Assembly (NCBI GenBank): GCA_019112625.1
Contig: DXIW01000004.1
Span: forward strand, 1-32,616
From: Candidatus Acutalibacter stercorigallinarum
GTDB taxonomy: Bacteria > Bacillota > Clostridia > Oscillospirales > Acutalibacteraceae
Direction: 5' to 3'
Length of the DNA stretch: 32,616 bases
The notes beneath the pieces are model-generated. The model searched no databases. It was given only the letters and a program-made list of their open reading frames with translations, and had not been told where the DNA came from. Positions 1 through 8,247 of this stretch are shown piece after piece. Numbering within the stretch: the stretch's first letter is position 1; every line of letters begins with the position of its first letter. The position numbers and the translations under genes are program-made.

Positions 1-1265
1 AGCACATACGCCTTAATCTGTTCATAAGTCGCACCCTTCTGGAACCCGGACATATCCATATCTTCCAGAGAGAACTCTACTCGAACCTTCTTTGAGTCGA
101 TTTCACCCTTGGAAAGCAAGACAACCGTCTCAATGTGCTGGGTATGGGGGAACATATCCACCGGCTGGATCTGCTCCACCCGGTAGTGGTTGGCCTGCAA
201 AATGCCCAGGTCCCGGGCCAGGGTTTCCGGGTTGCAGGAGATGTACACCGCCCGCTTGGGCCCCAGGCTGCACAGGGCGGTCAAAAACTCCCGGCTGGCC
301 CCCGCCCGGGGCGGGTCCAGAAACACCAGGTCGCAGCGCTCCCCGGCCAGGGCCATCTCCTCCATGTAGTCCCCGGCGTCCGCGCAGGTAAACCAGATAT
401 TTTTCACCCCGTTCTCCTTGGCGTTCTGGATGGCGTCCTTCACCGCGTCCCGGTTCACCTCCACCCCCAGCACCTCTTTGGCGCCGCTTTTGGCCGCCAC
501 CAGGCCGATGGTCCCAATGCCGCAGTAGGCGTCCAGCACCCGCTCTTTCCCGGTGAGGCGGGCGAACTCCATGGCCTTGCCGTAGAGCACCTCCGTCTGC
601 CTGGGGTTGATTTGGTAAAAGGACTTGGCCGAGATGCGGAACCGGCAGCCGCACAGCTGGTCCACAATGTGCCCCGGGCCGTACAGCACCTTCTCCTGCT
701 CCCCCAGCACCATAGAGGTCCGCCTGTTGTTGATGTTCTGCACGATGGTGGTGATCTCCGGGTGCTTTTCCCGCAGCGCCGCCACAAAGTGATTTTTCGC
801 CGGGAAGATGGGCGTGCCCGTCACCAGCACCACCATCAGCTCCCCGGTGCCGAAGCCCCGCTTCACCAGCACGTGGCGCAAAAATCCCCGGCCCGTGTCC
901 TCGTCGTAGGCGGTCAGCTTAAAGTCCTTCAGCAGCCCCCGTATGGTCCCGATGACCTCATCCGCCTTTTGGTCCTCCGTCAGGCAGGAGTCGACGGCCA
1001 CCACCCGGTGGGTGCTGGCCTGGTACACCCCAGAGATGATCTTGTTATGCCGCTTGTCAAAGGCGAAGGCCGCCTGCACCTTGTTCCGGTAGTGGGTGGG
1101 GTCCTCCATGCCCAAAATGGGCGCGACTTTCCCGAACTTCCCCAGCAGCTTCTGGCACCGGTCCTGCTTCCACTGCAGCTGCCGCTCATAGCTCAAATTC
1201 TGCAGCTGGCACCCCCCGCACTTCCGGTACACCGGGCATTTCACCTCTTGGACAGGCTGTCCCAT
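1..1265 (-). CDS. rlmD: 23S rRNA (uracil-5-)-methyltransferase RlmD/RumA, 3' end cut by window edge
   Basis: SAM-dependent methyltransferase that makes m5U in 23S rRNA. About 421 residues lie in the window and the frame is still open at base 1. The start is ATG at 1265 with AGGAGG eight bases upstream. The protein begins almost directly with the Fe-S cluster cysteines (CPVYRKCGGCQ, C10/C16/C19), so the N-terminal TRAM domain of E. coli RumA is missing. The SAM motif VLDAYCGIGTIG and the catalytic-cysteine motif YISCNPETLARDL are intact. The last ~42 codons in the window (about 1-130) are visibly lower in G+C and use A/T third positions (for example KKVRVEFSLEDMDMSGF), unlike the body; I recall this tail from many clostridial RumA proteins. 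The gene lies just past the fab operon terminator and would need its own promoter or read-through. Family assignment is firm; which uridine is modified (1939-type or other) is inferred. Confidence 0.93.
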   Translation of the reverse strand, partial: MGQPVQEVKCPVYRKCGGCQLQNLSYERQLQWKQDRCQKLLGKFGKVAPILGMEDPTHYRNKVQAAFAFDKRHNKIISGVYQASTHRVVAVDSCLTEDQKADEVIGTIRGLLKDFKLTAYDEDTGRGFLRHVLVKRGFGTGELMVVLVTGTPIFPAKNHFVAALREKHPEITTIVQNINNRRTSMVLGEQEKVLYGPGHIVDQLCGCRFRISAKSFYQINPRQTEVLYGKAMEFARLTGKERVLDAYCGIGTIGLVAAKSGAKEVLGVEVNRDAVKDAIQNAKENGVKNIWFTCADAGDYMEEMALAGERCDLVFLDPPRAGASREFLTALCSLGPKRAVYISCNPETLARDLGILQANHYRVEQIQPVDMFPHTQHIETVVLLSKGEIDSKKVRVEFSLEDMDMSGFQKGATYEQIKAYV

Positions 1266-1282
1266 AGCGCTCTCCTCCTTGG

Positions 1283-1310
1283 AAAAAGGCCCGCCTGGCA
1301 GGGCGGGCCT
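1283..1310 (-). terminator. Intrinsic terminator ending the fab/acc operon
   Basis: Read on the minus strand, a perfect 9-bp stem (AGGCCCGCC / GGCGGGCCT, 6-nt loop) runs straight into five T residues. It starts 10 bases after the accA stop and lies in the rlmD leader, so it separates the fatty acid operon from rlmD. Confidence 0.85.
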
Positions 1311-1320
1311 CACAACATGC

Positions 1321-2085
1321 TTAAAACTTCCGGAACCTCTCGTACCGCTTCCGGAGCAGCTCCTCCAGGGGCAGGGCCTCCAGGGCGGGCAGTGTCTCCA
1401 GCAGCTCGTTTTTGATGCGGTCGTAGGTGAGGGCGAAGTCCTTCTCCTCGGGAATGACCTTCTCCACCACCCCCAGCTCCTCCATGTCCTGGGCGGTCAG
1501 GCGCAGGCACTCGGCGGCGTCCTTCACCTTTTTGGCGTCCTTCCACAGGATGGACGCGCATCCCTCCGGGGAGATCACCGAGTACACCGCGTTCTCCAAA
1601 ATCCACACCTGGTCGGCCACAGCCAGGGCCAGCGCCCCGCCGCTGCCGCCCTCGCCCACCAGGATGGAGACGATGGGGGTCTTCAGGCCCGCCATCTCCA
1701 CCAGGTTTTCGGCGATGGCCTGGCCCTGGCCCCGCTCCTCGGCCCCCAGGCCGCAGTAAGCGCCCGAGGTATCTACAAAGCACACCACCGGCCGGCGGAA
1801 CTTCTCCGCCTGCTTCATCAGCCGCAGGGCCTTGCGGTAGCCCTCGGGGTTGGGCGCGCCGAAATTCCTGCGCACCTTGTCCTTCATGTCGCTGCCCTTT
1901 TCCATGGCGATCACCGTCACCGGCTTCCCGCCCAGGGTGGCGATGCCCCCCACGATGGCCGGGTCGTCGGCGAAGCGCCGGTCCCCGTGGAGCTCCACAA
2001 AGTCCTCGAAGATGTGGTCGATGTAGGAAAGCCCCGTGGCCCGGCCCTTGGCCCGGGCCAGCAGCACCTTGTCATACGCGCTCAC
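1321..2085 (-). CDS. accA: Acetyl-CoA carboxylase carboxyltransferase subunit alpha
   Basis: Alpha subunit of the carboxyltransferase half of acetyl-CoA carboxylase, which with AccD moves CO2 from biotin to acetyl-CoA to give malonyl-CoA. It has 254 residues, shorter than the ~319 of E. coli AccA, mainly because the N-terminal helical region is reduced. Recognisable stretches are [39 protein letters not shown] and [15 protein letters not shown]. The start is GTG at 2085, overlapping the accD stop as GTGA, so translation is probably coupled and keeps the alpha:beta ratio. It is the last gene of the operon, followed by the terminator at 1283-1310. Cytoplasmic. The assignment rests on several colinear family motifs. 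Confidence 0.95.
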   Translation of the reverse strand: MSAYDKVLLARAKGRATGLSYIDHIFEDFVELHGDRRFADDPAIVGGIATLGGKPVTVIAMEKGSDMKDKVRRNFGAPNPEGYRKALRLMKQAEKFRRPVVCFVDTSGAYCGLGAEERGQGQAIAENLVEMAGLKTPIVSILVGEGGSGGALALAVADQVWILENAVYSVISPEGCASILWKDAKKVKDAAECLRLTAQDMEELGVVEKVIPEEKDFALTYDRIKNELLETLPALEALPLEELLRKRYERFRKF

Positions 2086-2942
2086 AGAGCCTCACCCCTT
2101 TCCTCTCTCCGGTGCATCCGCAGCAGCCTGGCGATAGTCTCCCGCTGCTCCCCTCTGGGCACGATCAGGTCCACAAACCCGTGCTCCAGCAAAAACTCCG
2201 CCTTCTGGAAGCCCTGGGGCAGCTTTTTGCGGATAGTCTGCTCGATGACCCGGGCCCCGGCAAAGCCGATGGTGGCCCCGGGCTCCGCCAGGATGATGTC
2301 CCCGTCCATGGCAAAGCTGGCGGTCACCCCGCCGGTGGTGGGGTCGGTGAGCACCGTGAGGTACAAATTCCCGGCCTGGCTGTGGCGCAAAAGCGCCGCG
2401 CTCACCTTGGCCATCTGCATCAACGAGAGGATGCCCTCCTGCATCCTGGCCCCGCCGGAGACGGTGTACCCCACCACCGGCAGGCTGTGCTGGGCGGCGT
2501 ACTCAAACAGGCGAGCGATCTTCTCCCCCACCACGGTGCCCATGCTGCCCATCATGAAGTTGGGGTCCATCACGAACAGGGCGCAGGGCTCCCCGCCGAT
2601 TCTGGCGGCGCCGCACACCACGCCCTCCTTCTCCCGGGAGGCCAGCTTGGCGTTGCGCAGCTTCTGGTCATACCCGGGGAAGCCCAGCACGTCCTTGCTC
2701 ATCAAGCTCCCGTCCAGCTCCGAAAAACTGTCCTCGTCCGTTAAGTAGGCGATGCGCTCCCGGGGCCCAATGCGGAAGTGGTACCCGCAGGCCGGGCACA
2801 CGTTCAGGTTCTCCTGCTGGTCGCTCAGGGCCACCAGGGCCCCGCAGTGGGGGCAGGCGTTGCGGATGCCCGCGTCCTCCGCCTCTTTTCCCCCTTTTTC
2901 CAGCTCATTCTGGGGGGAGCGGAACAGTCCCATCAGGTTCAT
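2082..2942 (-). CDS. accD: Acetyl-CoA carboxylase carboxyltransferase subunit beta
   Basis: Beta subunit of carboxyltransferase, partner of AccA; together they form the acetyl-CoA and carboxybiotin sites. 286 residues. The N-terminus carries the four-cysteine zinc ribbon typical of bacterial AccD: C30-P-H-C33 and C49-P-A-C52. The core has [22 protein letters not shown], here split as [10 protein letters not shown] and VVGEKIARL, then [19 protein letters not shown] and [14 protein letters not shown], all classic crotonase-fold signatures. ATG at 2942 is preceded by GAAAGG. It starts 28 bases after the accC stop and its own stop overlaps the accA GTG start. Nothing looks truncated. Confidence 0.96.
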   Translation of the reverse strand: MNLMGLFRSPQNELEKGGKEAEDAGIRNACPHCGALVALSDQQENLNVCPACGYHFRIGPRERIAYLTDEDSFSELDGSLMSKDVLGFPGYDQKLRNAKLASREKEGVVCGAARIGGEPCALFVMDPNFMMGSMGTVVGEKIARLFEYAAQHSLPVVGYTVSGGARMQEGILSLMQMAKVSAALLRHSQAGNLYLTVLTDPTTGGVTASFAMDGDIILAEPGATIGFAGARVIEQTIRKKLPQGFQKAEFLLEHGFVDLIVPRGEQRETIARLLRMHRREERGEAL

Positions 2943-2970
2943 GCGATTTTGTCACCCTTTCCCAGTAAAA

Positions 2971-4290
2971 TCAGCGCTCCTGCTCGAAACGGCGCATAAA
3001 ATCGGTGTAATAATCCCCGTCCTTAAAGCGCTTGTCCCGTATAATCTCAATCTGGCTCTCGATGTTGTTCTTGGCCCCGCCGATGACCAGCTCGCACAGG
3101 GCGGACTGCATCTTGCGGATGGCCTCCTCCCGGGTGGAGGAGTAGACGATCATCTTCCCCAGCATGCTGTCGTAATAGGGGGGGATGTCGTACCCCTGGT
3201 ACAGGAAGGTGTCAAACCGCACCCAGGGCCCGCCGGGGATGTGGAAGAAGTCCACCTTCCCGGCCCCCAGGGCGTTGATGCGGCACTCGATGGCCGCCCC
3301 CTGCACCTGGATGTCCTCCTGGGTAAAGTCCAGCTCCACCCCGGCGGCGATGCGGATCTGCCACTTCACGATGTCCACCCCGGTGACCAGCTCACTCACC
3401 GGGTGCTCCACCTGCAGCCGGGTGTTCATCTCCATAAAGTAGAAGTTGCGGTCCCTGTCCATCAAAAACTCCACCGTGCCGGCGTTGACATACCCTGCGG
3501 CCCGGGCGGCCCGGGTGGCGGTGTCCATCAGCTTTTTCCGGGTCTCCGGGTCCACCGCCGGGGAGGGCGACTCCTCGATGAGCTTCTGGTTGTTCTTCTG
3601 GATGGAGCACTCCCGCTCCCCCAAACACACGATGTGCCCGGCCTCGTCGGCCAGCAGCTGCACCTCGATGTGCTTCACCGGGTCCAGGTACTTCTCCATG
3701 TACATCCGGCCGTCCCCAAAGGCCTTTTCCGCCTCGGCGCTGGCCGTCTCAAAGGCCCGCTCCATGTCCTCGGGCCTCTCCACCAAGCGGATGCCCTTGC
3801 CGCCGCCCCCGGCGCTGGCCTTGATGAGCACCGGGTAGCCGATCTTCTCCGCCGCCACCTGGGCCTGGGCCGCGTCCTGCAGGATGTCCGTGCCCGGGGT
3901 GGTGGGCACGTGGTTTGCCTTCATCAGCCGGCGGGCGGCGTCCTTGTCCCCCATTTTGGAGATGACCTCCCCCGAGGGCCCGATGAACTTCACCCCGTAC
4001 TTCCGGCACAGGTCGGCAAACCCGGCGTTCTCCGCCAAAAAGCCGTAGCCCGGGTGGATGGCCTGGGCCCCGGTGTACAGCGCCGCGCTAAGGATGCGCT
4101 GGCCGTTTAGGTAGCTGTCCTCGGCCCTGGCCCCGCCGATGCAGATGGCCTGGTCCGCCAAGGCCACATGGAGGGACTCCTTGTCCGCCTCGGAATACAC
4201 CGCCACGGTGGAGATGCCCATCTCCTTGCAGGCCCGGATGATACGGATGGCGATCTCCCCCCGGTTGGCGATCAAAATCTTTGTGAACAT
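2971..4290 (-). CDS. accC: Acetyl-CoA carboxylase biotin carboxylase subunit
   Basis: ATP-dependent biotin carboxylase that loads bicarbonate-derived CO2 onto the biotin of AccB. 439 residues, close to the usual ~450. Domain order is the family's: N-terminal biotin carboxylase domain (KILIANRGEIAIRI near residue 5), central ATP-grasp with the glycine-rich loop KASAGGGGKGIRLV, the metal/biotin site motif FMEMNTRLQVEHPVSE, and a C-terminal lid domain (AIECRINA onward). The start is ATG at 4290 with AAAGGA seven bases upstream, 22 bases after the fabZ stop. Pyruvate carboxylase or another biotin enzyme would be longer and fused; this stand-alone length inside a fab operon supports AccC. Confidence 0.97.
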   Translation of the reverse strand: MFTKILIANRGEIAIRIIRACKEMGISTVAVYSEADKESLHVALADQAICIGGARAEDSYLNGQRILSAALYTGAQAIHPGYGFLAENAGFADLCRKYGVKFIGPSGEVISKMGDKDAARRLMKANHVPTTPGTDILQDAAQAQVAAEKIGYPVLIKASAGGGGKGIRLVERPEDMERAFETASAEAEKAFGDGRMYMEKYLDPVKHIEVQLLADEAGHIVCLGERECSIQKNNQKLIEESPSPAVDPETRKKLMDTATRAARAAGYVNAGTVEFLMDRDRNFYFMEMNTRLQVEHPVSELVTGVDIVKWQIRIAAGVELDFTQEDIQVQGAAIECRINALGAGKVDFFHIPGGPWVRFDTFLYQGYDIPPYYDSMLGKMIVYSSTREEAIRKMQSALCELVIGGAKNNIESQIEIIRDKRFKDGDYYTDFMRRFEQER

Positions 4291-4312
4291 GCTCTCATCC
4301 TTTCCAGGGCCG

Positions 4313-4732
4313 TCACTCCGCCTTGATGAGGGCGAAGGAGAACTCGGCGCTGACGCACAGCTTGCCGTTTACCATGCCCTTGCCCTTGGCGAAGTAGAAG
4401 TGCCCCCGCTGCCGGGTGATCTCGCACTCGGTCTCCAGGGTGTCCCCGGGCTTCACCTGGCCCCGGAACTTCACCTTGTCCAAGCTGGTGAACAGGGGGG
4501 TCGCCCCTTCCGCGGCGCCGTTTGCCAGCAGCACACAGGCGGACTGGGCCAGCATCTCGCACTGGATGACCCCGGGCACCACCGGGTTGCCGGGGAAGTG
4601 CCCCTGGAGGAAGAACTCGTCCCCCTTGATATGGCACTTGCCGTGGGCCTTCCCGTCGATGAGCTCCACCTCGTCCACCAGCAGCATGGGCTCCCGGTGG
4701 GGCAGTATCTTCTTGATCTCTTCTTTATCCAT
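4313..4732 (-). CDS. fabZ: 3-hydroxyacyl-ACP dehydratase FabZ
   Basis: Dehydrates 3-hydroxyacyl-ACP to trans-2-enoyl-ACP in each elongation cycle. 139 residues, a normal single hot-dog domain. The N-terminal PHREPMLLVDEV segment and the catalytic region GHFPGNPVVPGVIQCEMLAQ are present, giving catalytic His45 and Glu59. ATG at 4732 is preceded by AAAGGA. It is separated from the upstream accB by 108 bases holding hairpins (4766-4840), the largest spacer in the operon. FabZ rather than FabA is chosen from length and from the absence of FabA features; no unsaturated-fatty-acid isomerase (FabM, FabN) is visible in the window. Confidence 0.95.
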   Translation of the reverse strand: MDKEEIKKILPHREPMLLVDEVELIDGKAHGKCHIKGDEFFLQGHFPGNPVVPGVIQCEMLAQSACVLLANGAAEGATPLFTSLDKVKFRGQVKPGDTLETECEITRQRGHFYFAKGKGMVNGKLCVSAEFSFALIKAE

Positions 4733-4765
4733 TGTGATCCATCCTTTCAGATGTCCATAGTGCGA

Positions 4766-4840
4766 AATAAAAAAGTTTCGTCCACCTTTTCAAAGGTGGC
4801 GGGAGACCGGGGGCCGCGACGTGCCGGCGGCACGCCGCTC
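4766..4840 (-). repeat. Hairpin-rich spacer inside the fab operon between accB and fabZ
   Basis: Directly after the accB stop (minus strand) comes a hairpin with stem CGTGCC/GGCACG. A second perfect 8-bp hairpin follows (CCACCTTT/AAAGGTGG, 4782-4799), then a run of T about 7 bases further on (near 4772-4777). The spacing from stem to T-run is too long for a canonical terminator. The first hairpin resembles the inner stems of the dispersed repeats further right. It may be a repeat fragment or a weak attenuator splitting expression of fabH-accB from fabZ-accA. Confidence 0.45.
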
Positions 4841-5284
4841 TCACACAATCCGGAACAGCGGCTGGTTGTACTCCACCACCTGCCCGTTGCCCACGCACAC
4901 CTCGGCGATGGTGCCGTCCACCTCGGCGGGGATCTCGTTCATCAGCTTCATGGCCTCGATGATGCACAGGGTGTCCCCCTTCTTCACCTGGTCGCCCACC
5001 TCCACAAAGGGCTTGCTGTCCGGGTTGGGGGCGGAGTAGAACACCCCCACCGTGGGTGAGAGCACCAGCGTGCCCTCCTTCTGGGCGGGTGCCTCCGCCG
5101 GGGCCACCCCCAGGGCGGCGGCCACCGGGGCGGCCGGGGCGGCGGGGGCCGCCGGGGCCGGGGCGGCGGCAGGCTCCATCCTGCGCTCCAGCTTCAGCTT
5201 GGCCTCCCCCTCGGTAAGCTCCAAAGTGGTCAGCCCGTTTTCCTTCATCAGCCTTGCCAGGCTTTCGATCTCCTTTACATCCAT
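4841..5284 (-). CDS. accB: Acetyl-CoA carboxylase biotin carboxyl carrier protein
   Basis: Biotin carrier that shuttles carboxybiotin between AccC and the AccA/AccD carboxyltransferase. 147 residues from the chosen start. N-terminal helical part ([16 protein letters not shown]), then an Ala/Pro linker at about 39-68, then the biotinyl domain with the biotinylation motif [10 protein letters not shown] (Lys113). Two starts compete: ATG at 5290 overlaps the fabF stop, but GGAGG is only two bases before it. ATG at 5284 is eight bases after GGAGG and gives the MDV-K/R-x-I beginning seen in E. coli AccB, so it is preferred. A hairpin-rich spacer follows before fabZ. Confidence 0.95.
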   Translation of the reverse strand: MDVKEIESLARLMKENGLTTLELTEGEAKLKLERRMEPAAAPAPAAPAAPAAPVAAALGVAPAEAPAQKEGTLVLSPTVGVFYSAPNPDSKPFVEVGDQVKKGDTLCIIEAMKLMNEIPAEVDGTIAEVCVGNGQVVEYNQPLFRIV

Positions 5285-5286
5285 GG

Positions 5287-6522
5287 TCATACCCTCCGGA
5301 AAGCAAGATACGCGTTGTGCCCGCCAAATCCCAGCGAGGCGGACAGCGCCAGGTCGATCTGGGCTTCACGGGCCACATTGGGCACATAGTCCAGGTCGCA
5401 CTCGGGGTCGGGCTGCTCATAGCCGATGGTGGGGGGCACAATGCCCTCCTTCACCGCCAATACGCTGGCGATGGCCTCCACCGCCCCGGCGGCGCCCAGC
5501 ATGTGGCCGGTCATGGACTTGGTGGAGGAGATCATGCACTTCCTGGCGTTCTCCTCCCCCAGCGCCGTCTTGATGGCCTTGGTCTCGCAGGCGTCGTTCA
5601 AGGGGGTGCTGGTGCCGTGGGCGTTGATGTACAGCTTCGAGTAGTCCTCGCAGCCGCCGGCCTCCTCCAACGCCATCTTCAGGGCCGCCGCCCCGCCGAT
5701 GCCGTCGGGATGGGGCGCGGTGATGTGGTGGGCGTCGCAGGTCACGCCGTAGCCGCACAGCTCGCCGTAAATTTTGGCGCCCCTGGCCTTGGCGTGCTCA
5801 TACTCCTCCAGCACCAGGGCCCCGGCGCCCTCGCCCATGACGAAGCCGCTGCGGCGGGCGTCGAAGGGGGTGCAGGCCAGGGCCGGGTCCTCCTGGGTGG
5901 ACAGCGCCCGCATGTTGCTGAAGCCCGCCACCCCGATGGGGATGATGGCCGCCTCGGCCCCGCCGGTGAGCACCGCGTCCAGATACCCGTGCTTGATGGC
6001 CCGGTAGGCCTCGCCAATGGCGTTGTTGCCTGTGGCGCAGGCGGTGACGATGGGGATGGAAGCCCCCTGGAAATCATATTTGATGGCGATGAGGCCGCCG
6101 GCCATGTTGATGATCATCCCCGGCACAAAGAAGGGGGAGACCCGCCGGGGGCCCTTTTCCATCAGCACCTGCTGCTCCTTGGCAAAGGTGCCCATACCGC
6201 CGATGCCCGACCCCACATAGGTGCCGATGCGCTCCGGGGGCAGGGTGCCCTTGATGCCGCTCTCCTCCACGGCCTGGGTGGCCGCGGCCATGGCGTACTG
6301 GCAGAACAGGTCGTACTTGCGCACTTCCGATTTTTCCATGTACTGCAGGGGGTCGAAGTCCTTCACCTCCGCCGCCACCTTGCACTTGTGGTCCGCGGTG
6401 TCGAAATGGGTGATGGGCCCGATGCCGCACCTGCCCGCTTTCAGGCTGTTCCAAAAGCTCTCTACGTCGTTGCCGATGGGGGTCACGCACCCCATCCCGG
6501 TAATGACTACGCGATTCGCCAT
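5287..6522 (-). CDS. fabF: 3-oxoacyl-ACP synthase II (KAS II)
   Basis: Condensing enzyme that extends acyl-ACP with malonyl-ACP. 411 residues, normal length. The Cys-His-His triad is intact: Cys162 in [15 protein letters not shown], His302 in [11 protein letters not shown] and His340 in [13 protein letters not shown]. The N-terminus is [19 protein letters not shown] at 6522 lies eight bases after GGAGG, and this SD sequence overlaps the region right after the fabG stop, so the genes are tightly packed. Its stop touches the accB start region. No FabB-like second KAS is in the window, so this may be the only elongating KAS of the cluster. Confidence 0.97.
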   Translation of the reverse strand: MANRVVITGMGCVTPIGNDVESFWNSLKAGRCGIGPITHFDTADHKCKVAAEVKDFDPLQYMEKSEVRKYDLFCQYAMAAATQAVEESGIKGTLPPERIGTYVGSGIGGMGTFAKEQQVLMEKGPRRVSPFFVPGMIINMAGGLIAIKYDFQGASIPIVTACATGNNAIGEAYRAIKHGYLDAVLTGGAEAAIIPIGVAGFSNMRALSTQEDPALACTPFDARRSGFVMGEGAGALVLEEYEHAKARGAKIYGELCGYGVTCDAHHITAPHPDGIGGAAALKMALEEAGGCEDYSKLYINAHGTSTPLNDACETKAIKTALGEENARKCMISSTKSMTGHMLGAAGAVEAIASVLAVKEGIVPPTIGYEQPDPECDLDYVPNVAREAQIDLALSASLGFGGHNAYLAFRRV

Positions 6523-6535
6523 ATCCGTTCCCTCC

Positions 6536-7273
6536 TCAGGTGGCCAGGCCGCCGTCGACCCGGATGGTCTCCCCGGTGATGTAGTCCGAGTCGGGGGAGG
6601 CTAAAAACAGGGCCACGTTGGCCACGTCCTCGGGGGTGCCCATCTTCTTCATGGGCACCTGCACCAGCAGCGGGTTGTCGGCCTTGATGTCCTTGGTCAT
6701 GTCCGTCTCAATAAACCCGGGGGCGATGCAGTTGCAGCACACCCCGCGGCTGCCCAGCTCCTTGGCCACACTCTTGCTCATGCCGATGAGCCCGGCTTTG
6801 CTGGCGGCGTAGTTGGTCTGTCCGGCGTTGCCCACCAGCCCCGCGATGGAGCTGATGTTGATGATCTTCCCGTACTTTTTCCGCATAAAATCCCGGTAGC
6901 AGGCCCGGATCATGTGGAAGGCTCCCTTCAGGTTGATGTCCAGCACCGCGTCGTAATCCTCGTCCTTCATGGAGAGCATCAGCCCGTCCCGGGTGACCCC
7001 GGCGTTGTTCACCAGAATGTCCACCTTCCCCAGGTCCTGGGACACGGCCTTCACCGTGGCCTCCACGGCCTCCTGGTCCCGCACGTCGCAGGGGTAGCAC
7101 TTGGCTCGGCGGCCCATGGCCTCAATCTCCCGGCACACCTCCAGGGCGGGCTCCTCCGGCCCCACGTAGATCACGGCGATGTCGGCGCCGTTAGCCGCCA
7201 GCTTCAGCGCGATGGCCTTCCCCAGGCCCTGAGAGGCCCCGGTGACCAGCGCGATCCTGTTTTCCAGCTTCAT
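6536..7273 (-). CDS. fabG: 3-oxoacyl-ACP reductase FabG
   Basis: NADPH-dependent short-chain dehydrogenase that reduces 3-oxoacyl-ACP. 245 residues. Cofactor motif TGASQGLG (residues 11-18), NNAG at 89-92, and the catalytic Ser141/142, Tyr155 and Lys159 (NYAASKAG). C-terminal ITGETIRVDGGLAT is typical of FabG. ATG at 7273 is preceded by GGAAAGGA. The 50-base gap to fabD holds a GC-rich palindrome (7297-7314). A second SDR at 10335-11063 is more distant and is treated as a YmfI-type enzyme, so this copy is the elongation-cycle FabG. Confidence 0.96.
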   Translation of the reverse strand: MKLENRIALVTGASQGLGKAIALKLAANGADIAVIYVGPEEPALEVCREIEAMGRRAKCYPCDVRDQEAVEATVKAVSQDLGKVDILVNNAGVTRDGLMLSMKDEDYDAVLDINLKGAFHMIRACYRDFMRKKYGKIINISSIAGLVGNAGQTNYAASKAGLIGMSKSVAKELGSRGVCCNCIAPGFIETDMTKDIKADNPLLVQVPMKKMGTPEDVANVALFLASPDSDYITGETIRVDGGLAT

Positions 7274-7296
7274 TTTCTACATCCTTTCCAAAATGA

Positions 7297-7314
7297 CGCC
7301 CCCGCGCGGGGGCG
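7297..7314 (-). other. GC palindrome between fabD and fabG
   Basis: An 18-nt perfect palindrome (CGCCCCCGC and complement) lies between the fabD stop and the fabG ribosome binding site. On the minus strand it is followed by TCATTTT. It could slow transcription or protect mRNA ends; it is too weak in T residues to call a terminator. Confidence 0.4.
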
Positions 7315-7323
7315 GTATCCTTC

Positions 7324-8247
7324 TCACTCTGCCGCTTTCACGGCCTCCACCGCGGCGGAGAGGGTCTCCCCGTCCTCCACCTGAAAGACCTTCGCGCCCT
7401 TCACCGTCTTGCGGATGAGCCCGCACAAGGTCTTTCCGGGGCCGCACTCCAAAAAGGTGTCCACCCCCTGGGCGGCCAGGGCCTCGATGGTCTCCTGCCA
7501 CCGCACCGGGTTCTTCACCTGCTGGACCAAAAGCTCCTTGGCCCCCGCCTGGGTGTAGGGCCTGGCGTTCAGGTTGGCGTACACCGGCACCCGGGGCTCC
7601 CGGAGCTCCATGCCCGCCAGCACGGTGCGCAGCTCCTCCCCGGCGCTCTCCATAAAGGGGGAGTGGAACCCGCCGCTCACCGCCAAAGGCACGGCCCGGC
7701 CCCCGGCCTCGGCCACCTTCTTGCAAAAGGCCTCAATCTGCCCCTTCTCCCCGGCTACCACCAGCTGCCCGGGGCAGTTGTAGTTTACGGGCCATACTTT
7801 CTCAAACTCCTGGCAGATGGCCTCCACCTGTTCGTTCTTCAGCTTCAGCACCGCGGCCATGGCCCCGGGGTTTTCCTCGGCGGCTTTCTGCATGGCCTCA
7901 GCCCGCTTGCACACAAAGCCGAAGCCCTCCTCCCCGGGGAATATCCCGGCAAAGCTCAGGGCCGCCACCTCCCCCAGGGAGAACCCGGCCGCGAAGTCGG
8001 GCTTTACCCCGGCTTCCTCCAAAGCCCTGGCGGCAGCCAGGTCCACACAGTACACGCAGGGCTGGGTGTTCTTCGTCACAGACAGCTCCTCCACCGGGGC
8101 GGTAAAGCACTGCCGGCTGGTGCCCGGCCGCTGGCTGTCCGCGGCCTCGAACACCGCCCGGGCCGCGGGGCTCGTTTCCCACAGGGACTTCCCCATGCCG
8201 GTGTACTGGGCCCCCTGCCCGGAAAACACAAAGGCTACTTTACCCAT
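7324..8247 (-). CDS. fabD: Malonyl-CoA:ACP transacylase FabD
   Basis: Transfers malonyl groups from CoA to ACP. 307 residues from ATG at 8247 (AGGAG seven bases upstream); the frame is open further upstream but that part only shadows fabK, and the FabD-typical start KVAFVFSGQGAQYTGMGK begins here. The nucleophile is Ser90 in GFSLGE and the partner His195 is in GGFHSPFM. The usual GHSLGE histidine before the serine is phenylalanine here. The start overlaps the end of fabK by 13 bases, suggesting coupled translation. ACP itself, its substrate, is not encoded in the window. Confidence 0.95.
   Translation of the reverse strand: MGKVAFVFSGQGAQYTGMGKSLWETSPAARAVFEAADSQRPGTSRQCFTAPVEELSVTKNTQPCVYCVDLAAARALEEAGVKPDFAAGFSLGEVAALSFAGIFPGEEGFGFVCKRAEAMQKAAEENPGAMAAVLKLKNEQVEAICQEFEKVWPVNYNCPGQLVVAGEKGQIEAFCKKVAEAGGRAVPLAVSGGFHSPFMESAGEELRTVLAGMELREPRVPVYANLNARPYTQAGAKELLVQQVKNPVRWQETIEALAAQGVDTFLECGPGKTLCGLIRKTVKGAKVFQVEDGETLSAAVEAVKAAE

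Noticed and set aside
135-1415. Long plus-strand open frame opposite rlmD and accA
   Set aside because: Antisense shadow in GC-rich DNA; Pro/Gly/His-rich translation without family motifs, and rlmD is clearly coding on the other strand.
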